A stretch of 64,000 nt of DNA, taken from contig CAUJLY010000006.1 of the NCBI GenBank assembly GCA_963281155.1, positions 8,060,001-8,124,000 on the forward strand, written 5' to 3'. Made by a program: the position numbers and the translations under genes. Below the pieces are notes generated by a model that did no database searches, was not told where the DNA came from, and was given only the letters and a program-made list of their open reading frames with translations. Source of the DNA: Rhabditophanes sp. KR3021 (Eukaryota > Nematoda > Chromadorea > Rhabditida > Alloionematidae). Below are positions 36,718 to 47,932 of this stretch, in pieces (positions within the stretch are counted from its first letter, which is position 1; each line of letters opens with the position of its first letter).

Positions 36718-37283
36718 ATGATGCTATTAACATTTGGTAATATCACTACTATTTTGCTATCATTTACCTACTTTTCATGTTTGATTAATGGTAAGCAGAT
36801 AATCAATTAGCTAATTAGCACTCTTTACAATCATTCCAGCTACTCAATTGTGGTGTCATCAGGGAGGTTTGAAGGATTATAGTCCAGCACAATGTTCAGA
36901 CCATACCATGGAATGCTTTAAATTTGTATGCTCCAACGGTAACTGTATGTTTCAATTAATGCATCGTCATTGTAGTCTAAATTAGTACACCGTCATTCTA
37001 ATGATTGTTATAATTTTATCTTATCAATTATGTCTATATTTACTTTTACTTTTTTGTAGCTGATTTTATCGCTCGCGGATGTGGAGTTGATTATGTGAAA
37101 AATTCGGTAGGATTAAAAAATCAAAGCTGCTTTCAAGCGCAATCAGCTTGCGAATTAGTTGGAGGGACTTCGCATTGTTACACTTGCTCAGATAAAGTCA
37201 TGTGCAACGAAAGCTATAAATTATCTCAAAATATAAATTTACTCATAATTTTATGTATTATTGGCTTAATTGTGATTCATTAA
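36718..37283 (+). CDS. Small Cys-rich, Ly6/three-finger-like GPI-type protein, 3 exons
   Basis: Exons 36718-36790, 36840-36938 and 37060-37283 join in phase to 131 residues. A signal peptide (MMLLTFGNITTILLSFTYFSCLINA) precedes a domain with ten cysteines. It starts LWCHQGG and ends HCYTCSDKVMCNES; the closing C-x4-C-N is the usual end of Ly6/three-finger modules. The last 17 residues are hydrophobic and end at the stop (INLLIILCIIGLIVIH), as expected of a GPI-attachment signal. Nematodes carry many such small surface proteins with poorly known roles, some as receptor chaperones or modulators. Only the last exon would be found by ORF length. It is convergent with the Dishevelled-like gene, with about 80 bp between stops. 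Confidence 0.8.
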
Positions 37284-37362
37284 AAAAATAATATTTAAAT
37301 ACAACAATCAATTTTGTATCAGAACGAATTAACAGGAATATAAAATATATTTATCAATAAGA

Positions 37363-40078
37363 TTAAATCATATAACTGCACTCTGCATTACTTTCTCTTT
37401 CCTTCTTTTTCTTTTCTATTTCTTCCCCAAAGACATAATAGCACTGTTCTGAAAATGTGTATCTACAAATGACATGAACAATCAACTTTTCCTGAAGAAG
37501 TTCGAAGGCATACATTTTTGCCACCCGTCTGTCATTCATACCTTCAACGTTTGAAAGTAGCCAGTCAAGTAAATGCTTTCCCAAGAAGCACATCGGATGT
37601 GTGATTTTAAGCCAAGTTCTTTCTTTCGCTTCAAGATATGAGTTTGGAAGGCACATAGCTTGAACCACATCTTCTTTATCACTATCCATATTGTATTGTT
37701 TGCCATTACTTGATCTGATGGAGTTTTTTCTTGACGATTTAACAGGAGTTTGACGACGCAGTGCTGATGGGGAAATGGAATTTGGATTTTCATGTGTTTC
37801 TTTGATGGCAGGCATCATAGTTTGGGTTGGATTTAAATGCCTCATGACATCACGCATGGATGAAGACTTTTGAGGAACCCATACTTGTTCATCTAGTTGC
37901 ATATCTGTTCCACGATAGGATGGAGATACATGTAGACTTTTCCTTGTCAAGCCATCTCTTTTTAAGGACCCAAAACTCTTACTCACAAGTGGATTAGCAG
38001 CTATAGTTGGAAAACGTTTGGATATCTTGAGTCTGATTGGGCCTCTTTTAAGTATTTCATTTTTTAATAATTCCACAGCTTGATCATTTGAAAAATGCAG
38101 AAAAGAATTGCCATTAACTTCAAGTAATTCATCTCCGATTGAAATTCTTCCATTTTGAGCAACAGCCCCACCAGACATTATATCAGCAATGAAGATACCT
38201 TTATCGCAATTATATGAAGCTTGGCCTATCAAACTAATTCCCAAAAAGTCGTTTGTCTTCATGTTAAGTACAACATTCATATTTCTGTGCGTTCTCAAGG
38301 TTTTGGCTCTAAAGTCTTGTTTAAATGAGATATCCGTTCCATCACTGCTAAAGTAGTTTTTATCCGTATCGTGTTTGCTTCGATCTTCTTCCGACTCATA
38401 ACAACTACTTGTCTGACCTAATAATGGTTAACAAGAAAAGCGATTAAAATGAATAATAAATAAATATTTGGAAAAAGTGTAGTTAAAAGGTAAAGATAAG
38501 TGTGTGAGTGTTGAAAGCTACTATCGCAGGACAGATAACTTACCAGCAATGTGAAGTGAATTTTCATCTGTTGCCTCAGAAGTGAGCGATAAATGAGATG
38601 TTCGGTGTAAGAAGCCTATTAATTTACGACGAGGCGTTGCGTCCGGGACATCTTCTCCAGTCGAGGCAGTATAGGTACTAGTTGTATGAGAACCGTAGTA
38701 TTTCTTAGGGGGTGCCCGCATCTTGATCTTCATCAGGTCTGAATCATCGTTAATTTGTATTTGGGGGATTCTTAATTCGGGGGGCTCTGGTGGAGTGTCT
38801 CTAATTGGACTCGATGCGGTACACAAACTGTTATATGGTGATAGTGGTAGTACTTCAGCGATTTTTTTAACTCCCACAACACTTGAGGGTCTAACAAGCG
38901 ATCGCTCTGATTTAGTGGATGATTGGTTGTCAGTTAAAGTATTAGAACAACTAGAAATATTCAATGGTAATAGATGACCAAATGTATTTGAAGCAGATCT
39001 GCACGAATACGATTTAGTTTTTCTAAAAACTTTATCTTTCATAGATGGTGACGATTCATCTTTTGACGTTGATGACCCGGAAAATAATTTGAATAATTTC
39101 AAAGTTGATCTCGAATGGTTTTTAACTTCACAGGAACTCGACTCCTCAGTGCTGTTTTTTGAACTATGTGAAAAAGAGAAGAAACCGGATTTTCTACGTT
39201 CTTTTGGGGAAGCACTTTCTTTTATAGGTTCTTTAATCGGCAAAGTTTTAATATCTATACTCATAGCATTCCTGTCAACAGCTGGATGTCTAAAGGAAGA
39301 TCTCTTGGACGAAGCACTTTTTTCATTGCTTTTACTAGGACCTTCATTGCTTTTGTTACGACTTTCAAATAAACTAACTTTATCACGAATGTTACTGGGT
39401 CTTTCAAGATTTGAATTGTCTCGAATGATGAGAGAGTTGATAGTAGATGTTTCGGAAGGTGTAATAATTGCCATCGTTTGCCTGCGAAATGATCCACGAA
39501 ATGGTGAAGTCAGTTCCTTAACACTATTACTTCTTAATGGTGATAATAAAGTATCCATTATTTCTCTTGTTCTATTACGGACCCCATAACTTTTAGGCTT
39601 TCTTTTTACCAATGATTTAGCACTGTCTTCTGAAAGCATTGAATATTGCTAAAAATAAAAACATAGGCATTAATCATCTTATATTATATAAGAGAAAATA
39701 TCATCATTTATCAATATTTAAATATTCATAAAACACACATAATTATATTATTTATAATATTAATTCAATACAGTTATATCAATCAAACCTCAATTTTTTA
39801 TGAAGTCTTTTAAATTAGAAAAAAAGCAAATCTAGTAATTGAAAGGTATTGCTTGACATACCACTTGTATCTATTACCTACGTCTAGCTAATCTGTAATT
39901 CGGCAAAAATAGCACATTAACTATTAACGACGATGGTACAATAAGTAAAGTGATTTTGAAGAACAATAGGATAAAGATAGATGAAAAGTTTATAATCTAT
40001 GTTGATATGGGAGGTTAAGAGATTTAGTTGTCGTACCTTTGGATAAACATTGGTCTCTTCTCGATCATCTTCATACAT
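37363..40078 (-). CDS. Dishevelled-type PDZ + DEP protein lacking a visible DIX domain, 3 exons
   Basis: Exons 40078-40037 (14 codons), 39648-38544 and 38417-37363 give 733 residues. The PDZ domain (about residues 425-515) is distinctly Dishevelled-like: VVLNMKTNDFLGISLIGQ, GIFIADIMSGGAVAQNGRIS, DELLEVNG, FSNDQAVELLKNEIL, GPIRLKISK. The DEP domain (about 635-715) reads ERTWLKITHPMCFLGKHLLDWLL, EGMNDRRVAKMYAFELLQ, FSEQCYYVFGEE. The first about 400 residues are Ser/Lys-rich and of low complexity, with no DIX-like beta sheet. The tail after DEP is only about 20 residues. A trans-splice-like acceptor (aacttttag) lies 10 nt before the chosen ATG, suggesting the transcript starts there. Dishevelled transduces Wnt signals and usually needs DIX polymerisation for the canonical branch. 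A missed upstream DIX exon is possible. Confidence 0.88.
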
Positions 40079-41727
40079 GAAGTTTTCTCTAAAAGTTACA
40101 AAAGAAGTCACCTCTTAATACACTACACTTTAAATGTTAACTAATGATGTAGCGGTATAATAGATCAAAAAAAGTATATTTTAATAGCAATTAATTGGAT
40201 TTGACATTTTTCCAGGTGTCCTTAATGACTTCAAACTAGATCTATACAAATGTTTTTTGCATCAATCTACAGAAAGATTTTTACACTGACTCTTCAAAAT
40301 GCAATTCGTACTCAAATAAATCATCTTCCACAGACGATCCAAAAAATGAACAAAAATTTGCCGGCCAGCCAAATTATTGTCAACGGAACATTAACTAAAA
40401 CGCCAAATTGAATATAAATTACAAACTTAATTTACGATTCTAGCCCATCCGACATCCTAACCATCCTTTTTACTCTATTATTATGTTTAAATGAGTATCA
40501 TCAATTTAGGTCTAACTTAATGATCCTAAAGTTTGTTTTATATTTATTTCCAATTGTCAATTACACTTGATGATGTTGAGATAGACAACAATCAAAAATA
40601 TAAAAATTACGTACGTCCATTTATTATGACTTAACTTCCCTTTTTTGCAATATTTATGGTCATGGCTAATAAAACAAATACGGTACCATTTTGCTTGGAT
40701 GGGTTTGTAAAACTTTACGTAGTTATTGCTTAAATGAGTAATTTTTTATATATTATCTAACATACACTTCACGATCATTGTCTTTACTCTGCAAAAGTCA
40801 ACTGTATTTGCTTTGTCGTAAATATATTTATTTTGATCATGATTTGGGTTTAGTATCAAATGATTTTCCTCTTATGTGCAAATTCACGTAAATAAAGTAT
40901 TTTTTAATGTGCGATAAGATATAACAAATATCCATATAAAATCATGAATAGACACATATTGGAACTACAATTTGTCCACCGCAAATGGAGTAAAATTGAG
41001 ATTTTTTAAGTTGTGCATGAACAGTTTATATAATAAAACCAAGTTTATCCATACATCCTCTACCCATTTCCTCAATGAATGTTTTATGTTTAAAGTTAAT
41101 CGTAAATTGTAATCGAACCATCAAAAAACGTTTATTTTTATATCGCCTTGTATTGAAGTATGGTGAGTCAAGAAAATGTAACGTTTATTGAAAGTCACCA
41201 TTTTTGCGAGTTATCTTTTTTAAGTTAATGCCATGTTGTAAATATGAATTTTAACAATACATCCCGTACAATACTTTAGTCCCTAGGGAATTTAGGGTCA
41301 CATTTGTAACTTGATGCAACTGTTAGTAAAGCCTTATCAACACTTCCAAACATTGCATTTGTCAAAGGAAGTCAGGATGTCGTAGACTCCATTTTTGATA
41401 GGACTTTTATAATTTTTGACATAACCTTTATAATTCTGCCGTTCGTTTGAATGGCTGACCGTTACTATAAAATTTATTTTGGTGTATATCCTTTGATGTG
41501 TCTATTATGTACGAGTTGCCCTTTTAACTTAATCAAATTTATACATTTACAAATCTTTTTAATGTTACGAGTTCCTACCATTCATATGTACATATTTTTT
41601 AATAACCAATTCTATCGTCATAAAGAGGCTATCCAATTTTTCCCTAATATACCCATTAAAACAACTTTATTTTCTTTTAATTTGATTTACTAAATTGTTA
41701 CATAACTTTCTTAGATAACTCTACGAA
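40079..41727. other. Spacer upstream of the Dishevelled-like gene
   Basis: About 1.65 kb. It was searched by eye on the minus strand for a DIX-coding exon and none was recognised. A 53-codon plus-strand ORF at 40250-40411 has a balanced composition, but no splice context or family was found. Confidence 0.45.
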
Positions 41728-42438
41728 ATGATGGGTGCATCACTTGAATGCGCAATATATTGTTTATTGTCGTCAGCAGTAGTATTTTACCCAAAGCATA
41801 ATACAGAGGTTCGTTAAGTGCTTTTTCCTAAAAAATAAAGTTTATTCAAACATGTGTAATTATAGAAATGCAGTTATTGCCTTGATGTGAGGTCTATTGT
41901 GCCCGAGTGTGAAGATAACATATTAGAATGTCAAAAAACAAATCCAGAAGGAGTTTTATATTGTTTGACTGTTTATGAGTATGGAGACAAAATTAGTAGT
42001 GCTGTGAGATGTTTATCTTTGGAGGATTTTAATTTGTCAGATTTAAAAGAAGTTTCTCAAAATATGACTGATTTCGAAGTTTTAAATAGTGTCCAACATT
42101 CCCAATGTGGTCACAAATATATGAAAGAATGTCAATGTTCAACTTGTAAAATGGAAAAACCTATGCTTCCTCCAAAACCATTTGTTATAAACGATATTCT
42201 ACAAAGAGAACTAGGAAACGTTGTTACGAAGGACTTAACTTCTCCTGAAACAGATCAAATTGACTTGGATGATGGGGGTGAATATGTAGAAAACAACAAT
42301 TCAGGCTTTATACTTTATGAATACGGTAAACAAATTTTCAAAAAACTATTATTTAGTCCAAACGACACCTCTTCCAACAATACAAACATATTTTTATTAT
42401 TGCTTTCATTTATTTTGATTCATTTTTTGACTTACTGA
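41728..42438 (+). CDS. Cys-rich Ly6-like GPI-type protein, 2 exons
   Basis: Exons 41728-41808 and 41866-42438 join in phase 0 to 217 residues. Exon 1 encodes a short hydrophobic leader (LECAIYCLLSSAVVFY). Exon 2 opens KCSYCLDVRSIVPEC, where C-x2-C is the usual start of a Ly6-type module, and continues with EDNILECQKT, VLYCLTVYEYG, AVRCLSLED, HSQCGHKYMKECQCSTCK. A spacer follows, then a hydrophobic end (NTNIFLLLLSFILIHFLTY), a probable GPI signal. It is distinct in sequence from the gene at 36718 but similar in layout. An acceptor (actttcttag) lies 13 nt upstream of the ATG. Surface role inferred; ligand unknown. Confidence 0.75.
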
Positions 42439-42633
42439 ACAATATATGTGGTGTGAACATGTAAATATAAAATAATGTTGTGAAGTATAAAAATAACTAT
42501 AAGTTCAGTGAATTATTTACTTGCATAAACTACTCCATTAAGTTAAGAATATTAAAGATGTTGAAGATATTTTTTGTTTGATAAACTGCAAAATGGATGT
42601 TAGTCATAAATTAATTATGATTCGGGGTAAAGT

Positions 42634-43497
42634 TTAAAATTCAATATTCATTTGCGGTTCGGGGAATGGTTGTCTGTTTTTGAACCAATCAGTTTCCTTG
42701 TATGTAAACCAGATGTTTCCAACGAACAGAATTGCACAAGCCCAGGCGGAAAGCTAAAAAGGGAACATTAATAATAACATCAACATCCAACTAAATATGT
42801 ATAAATATAATTAATTGTTTTGCATAATAAGTCATAAATGTTATTGTGTCAAAACAGACCTATGCATGTTTATGAAAGACGTATGCATTTACTAATTTGC
42901 TTTTGACAAAAAAGTAGAACTTACTACTGAGATCAACAGTGGTGAACTGTGTGAATATGATTGACTGAGGCATTCTGAGTTCCCGCAAAAGTGTTTTTCA
43001 TTCAGCAACTTGACGATAGATGCATTTGAGGTAGCTTCCACAACGTTTGAGGTAACTGACCACCAACTTACGGCAACTAAGAACCATACTATAGCCAAGG
43101 CAGCTGTTACAATGCAATCTGCATGAGCATATCTATTATCGTTGACGTATGTTTCCAAATTCATTAAATAAATGAAAAGCATAGCCATAACAAAGATGAG
43201 GGATGACAAGGCAAGTAACCCAAATAATGTTGCCGTTCCTCCGTATGACATATCCCATAAAGGTAATTGTGTTCCGTTACAGTTGGGGATCAAATTTGAT
43301 GATAAGGCAAATTTATCGACCAATGCTTTCTGTACAAATGGTTCAGTTCCGTTTTTTGCAGGGCAAGTATATTCTAGTAAAAATCCCCATCCGTCCATTG
43401 CCGTAAAGGCGATCAATACAAAAGGAAATTGAAGCACCTTGATGAAGCCCAAAGGCACTTTCAGCATTTGCAAGTCAAAATTTCCTAATAAAGACAT
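42634..43497 (-). CDS. sph-1: Synaptophysin/synaptoporin-family MARVEL protein, 2 exons
   Basis: Exons 43497-42925 and 42753-42634 encode 230 residues. The start matches the synaptophysin family signature: DLQMLKVPLGFIKVLQFPFVLIAFT. Four membrane helices follow in the MARVEL pattern (TM1 at PFVLIAFTAM, TM2 at LFGLLALSSLIFVMAMLFIYLM, TM3 at CIVTAALAIVWFLVAVSWW, TM4 at ISVLSAWACAILFVGNIWF), with Cys in both luminal loops, ending KETDWFKNRQPFPEPQ. Both termini should be cytosolic. The family resides on synaptic and other small vesicles. The ttatttttag acceptor directly before the ATG suggests trans-splicing. A further exon upstream (about 43638-43691) could be joined in frame as an alternative 5' end. 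The symbol is by family; worms generally have one such gene. Confidence 0.88.
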
Positions 43498-44650
43498 TAC
43501 TAAAAATAAGGTAAAAAATATTCATTAATAACTTAAGTAGGTAAGAGAATACAATACGCTAACCAAGTAAATAAAATAATATTTATTAGAAATAAAAGTT
43601 AATAGGCCTTGAGATTTGATGATTTACCATAAAAGTGAATTGATGACACTATAGCAGTAAATAGGGTTAAAGCCTTCATGACAACTGATTTTAGGATCGC
43701 ACGCAATTTTAAGGAAAAAATCACAGCTGTGCAATCTTTTATTTTGGTAAAAAATGATACTAAGCATAAATTAATATCATTTGTGACGGTAATTAAATCC
43801 AAAACAAATCGGCTGTTTATGACAAAATTAGTTTAAGAATAATAGTTTTTAGTCATTTATTTAACATACTTTAAAAATGAAATGCAACAAGAAATTGTCT
43901 TGTTAACTACAGCAATCTTAATAATGTGAGACAAAACTATGTTAAACTACAGGGTTTATCATTGTAAATCATATTGATAATGAAAATGTAAACATTTTAA
44001 ACGCCTTCTCGTCAAGTATAATATGGATTTTTTGACATTATAAGCAATTTTAAGTCTTATTTACAAGTCATGACAACATCTTTCCTTGGTTATAATATTC
44101 ACTAAATTTATTAGCAATTTTTCGTTAGGAATGAATGTGATATAAAGGTGGTATGCATATAAATAACAACCATCCATCCACGTCAAGACATTCTACCATT
44201 CAAACAATTTCATTATTCGTTACAAGAGCGACTTGATCTGATGATCTTGAGCGAGTAAATATTGAGGATCAAGATCGTTATACTTGTTTAATTTCGTTGA
44301 ATAATGTTTGATTATATTTAATCATGATCGGAAGATGTCTTTGAAATTTGATACATATAATTGAACGACAATATGTGCTTTATTAATTAAGCAAACTATA
44401 AATCTGCATAATAGTTAATTTTTGAATAAGAAGTGTAAAAAGAAAATTTTATTGCCGAAAGGCCAGCTGTTGATCAATACACTATTTTGTCTTTGACTCA
44501 ATGTTAGCTGATATGCTTATATCAGAAACGAGCAATAATTACTTTGATAGCAACGGCACACTTTACTTTTTCCTGGATTCAAAATATTTTCATTTTGCAT
44601 TTTTGTTTTATTTAAATTTGAGCCTTTATATTTGGGGACAAATTTGAGTC
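43498..44650. other. Divergent promoter spacer
   Basis: About 1.15 kb between the synaptophysin-like gene (-) and the two-TM gene (+). It includes a possible alternative first exon of the former at 43638-43691 (minus). No RNA or repeat recognised. Confidence 0.45.
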
Positions 44651-45947
44651 ATGGTAAGTAAGCACATAATTTAAAACAGATTGTCTTGAATATGGCTTTT
44701 TAATTGTTTAAATGTGAAAAAATTATGCGTAATTATACATAATTTACTTTAGCTTGGTGGAAAAAGAAATCGTGCTGCTGGCACGTCTTCTACTAACCAA
44801 GGAGAACGTGTGAGGACGCATTTGCTATTTGGTAAAAAATCCGAACATCACACCGTTAAGAGGAAAAGAAGAACACATAGTAAGTTATAAATTTATTTCA
44901 ATTACCTCATTAAAATAATTGGTCTTTTAGATCGTTTAATGCAAAATCTACACAAAAAAGATGAGATGGTCCAAGCCGGCCCCGATGAAATTGATCCTTC
45001 ACTTTGGACTGGCAACCAAAGAATTTTGCATTTTGGTCCGATGGCTCAAAGAGATCCCTACTTTTATTATTACCCCAAAGGTTGGGATGTTTTGTATCCA
45101 GCTCAATTTGGATTCTTTCCATATCGTACAAACAAATTTAGAGGATCTTCAGTTGTTACTTGTTTGTGGTCCTTTGGTATTTTCTTTCTAATAGGCTCGG
45201 CGATTATGATATACTTGGGTTACTTTGTCATGCATGACTCGCCATTCTGGACTTGGTCCCCAGAAAAATTAAAATTCCTGCCACCAATTCAAATAGCTGG
45301 CCCCATTCTTTTATTCATCAGTATTATCTTGTTAGTAATTGGATGTATATCATCTCTATTAAATTCTACATTTTTAAATGAAAAATTGCGTCATTATCAT
45401 CACAAAGGCCAGCCAGCTAGCACAACTGTCATGACTACTCATTTTTCTCAACCTACGGGTATATACCAAAGAAATCCTTATCAACCACTTCCGCCACCGG
45501 CTTATCCAGTATTAGAAAATCGTTATGCCAAATCAGCTTTCTTGAATGCTCGTTCTGAATTGAAACTATATCCTCCTGTTATGCCAGGCTATTCGACTCT
45601 TTCTTTGCATAAAAAACAAACCACCCCATTTATGGCAAGTCCATACAATACATTAAGAGCAATTTCATTGACAAGGTTCGTGACCAAATTAAATTTAATA
45701 GGAATATAAATTATACATCATTTTTTATAGATTCGCCAACGAGGAACAACAACAGGCATCTAGTCAACAACAGCCTTTATCCACCACTTTGCCTCCAACA
45801 CCAACGGGTGACAGAAAAATTCCAGCAAATTCTAGGAGACGTTCAAGTGTATCTATTGAAAAAAGGTCAAAAAGTATGGGTCCGTCGCAGCAACGACAAC
45901 CCCTTAACAGTCGTCGCTTTCGAGACAAAAATAGTGGAGCATTTTGA
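44651..45947 (+). CDS. Two-TM hairpin protein, possibly TMEM200-like, 4 exons
   Basis: Exons 44651-44653 (ATG only), 44753-44879, 44931-45675 and 45731-45947 encode 363 residues. Exon 2 is highly basic (GGKRNRAAGTSS, TVKRKRRTH). Two membrane helices lie close together: WSFGIFFLIGSAIMIYLGYFV, and IAGPILLFISIILLVIGCISSLL. The pattern 'Gly-rich helix, MxxxGY, loop, xxxGPxxLxxxIxxL' resembles the TMEM200 family, but the resemblance is short. The cytosolic tail is Pro/Tyr-rich (YQPLPPPAYPVLENRY, a PPxY-like site) and ends in a Gln/Arg/Ser-rich segment. Function unknown. The first exon consists only of the start codon before a gtaagt donor. If that is wrong, the first Met in exon 3 (44940) would remain. 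Confidence 0.75.
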
Positions 45948-47932
45948 ATAAAAAAGTGTGATCATGATGGGAGAGCGCACTTATTATCTGATAAACTTTT
46001 GTCAACGCAAACATAAACTTAAAATTAGACTCTAACAAAAGATGCATTCATTTTTATATAGCATTGTGTTTCTTTTTCAAAATTAAATACTAATTCAAAG
46101 TTTGTGCACAAATATACTTCAATACGTTACAGGTGTGTGTCGATTCTGTCGTTCGTTCAAAAGTGAATGCAGCATCCTTAACATTTTACCTAATATTGTA
46201 TAAATCCATCAAATTATACACATGAAACGTGTCAATCAATTGTAATTAAGTATTATATTATTCACCTAACTAAAATTAAGATTGAGCTTTATTCAAAAGA
46301 CTATTAAAGTATTAATAACTTTACCAACCATTGACAGACATTAACGACCATTAATCAATGGAATCGTCCATACCACGAAATGTTCAATGTTTCACCAATA
46401 CACTGAAAATGGTTCCATTTTTTCATTGTTTTGATCAATAGTTTCTTATTTCATCTATAAATACATCAAAAATGTAATTAAAAATATTTACCACATTGTA
46501 GTTTAATTTAAAGTGACGTTATCCGATATGTAGTAACTGTCAAATTGATGCATTAAGATTAATATAAAAATATGCATAATACTTACATAATACTTATATA
46601 TTTTAAATAATATATTTACATTGATATGTTGAATTAATAAGTGTGTTTGGTTTTTAATTTTAACTTTTATGATACTATGCGTGTATGAATTTAATCTCAT
46701 GAATCTATGTATAAATAAATTATCTTTAGATAACAAATTAAATCACTTTTTTAAAGCCATTGTAATAAGGTTAATATTGTTGATAGTGTGCTGCTATAAA
46801 GTCATATTAATAGCTTATCGAATTTTCATTTTCCGTCTAAAACTTTATTAACTTGATTACTGCTTTTGTTACCTTCACTATTATGTAGTTAGCAAAACAT
46901 ACATAAATAATATATAAATTATCTATAAACTATGTTTAGACTATATACAAGCTATATATAAATTACATATGAATAATATACTCAAAATGTGTCTGTGCTT
47001 TTAGATAATAAACTTATCTTGTGTCATAAATACATCATACTACATTCTGATATAGGTGCACACTTCGATATAATTTTCAAATACACACATTTCTTATTAT
47101 ATTTTATTTACATGCGCATGAGCAACATGTTGATGTGGCATATGATTGGCTTTGCTTGTCGCTTACACATTCCATTACTTAAATAATTAGATGTTGCAGT
47201 TTCAGGGGCTATTACAAATAATATAACACGTTAACATACACACATCATATGTATTTGGGCATTTTTGTTTCAAAGTATCATGCCTATTCTTTTAGAATCT
47301 ATTGCCTATGCCATATATATACATATTTATCCTAGAGGAACCTTTTTTGTGTGCCTCGCATAAGAGGATTGGCATAAGCTTATACATGCCAAACATTATC
47401 TTTCCATGCCACTCTGTTTAATGTATTTAATATTTTTTTGAAAAATGCTAGCTTCAAATTATGGTTAGTTCTCCATATTGGCTTGATAGTAGTAGTTGGT
47501 TGTCTCCTATTTTAAATTTATTAGGGCAAGTTTTATTTAATGCGGCCGAAAAAGTTTTTGAATAATATTCCAGGTTTTTATATATTTTATTATAATAAAT
47601 TATACCCAGGCATAGTGTAAAGTATATGAACGTATTTATATGTATAATGTTTATGAATGATTTTATTTTTTGTTATTTATTTATTGGTTGGAAATTTGAA
47701 ATAAATAAACTGTATATGATAATACATATATTTTGCCATTCCCTTAATTTATCGCTAGGAAAATAAGTGCTAACAATAGTCCACTAAGTATTATAAAATG
47801 TTAGAAGCATGTGACTAGTTTGATAAAAGTACGAATTGACTTTTAAAATGATATATTTTGTGTTGCTTTTATTTTATCATGATTCATACTTTATTTTACC
47901 CATCGTTTTAGGTGTTGTTAGAATTTTAGAAA
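45948..47932. other. Gene-free spacer upstream of p38 gene
   Basis: About 2 kb of very A+T-rich sequence, including a low-complexity run at about 46890-46985. A small inverted repeat with 7-bp arms sits at 47369-47392. No gene or miRNA precursor recognised. Confidence 0.5.

Noticed and set aside
40250..40411. 53-codon plus-strand ORF with balanced composition
   Set aside because: No acceptor close to the ATG, no recognised family and no partner exon. Probably chance.
47369..47392. Inverted repeat TTGGCAT...ATGCCAA around an AAGCTT core, as a possible hairpin RNA or binding site
   Set aside because: Arms are only 7 bp and the stem is far too short for a miRNA precursor. Such palindromes are common by chance.
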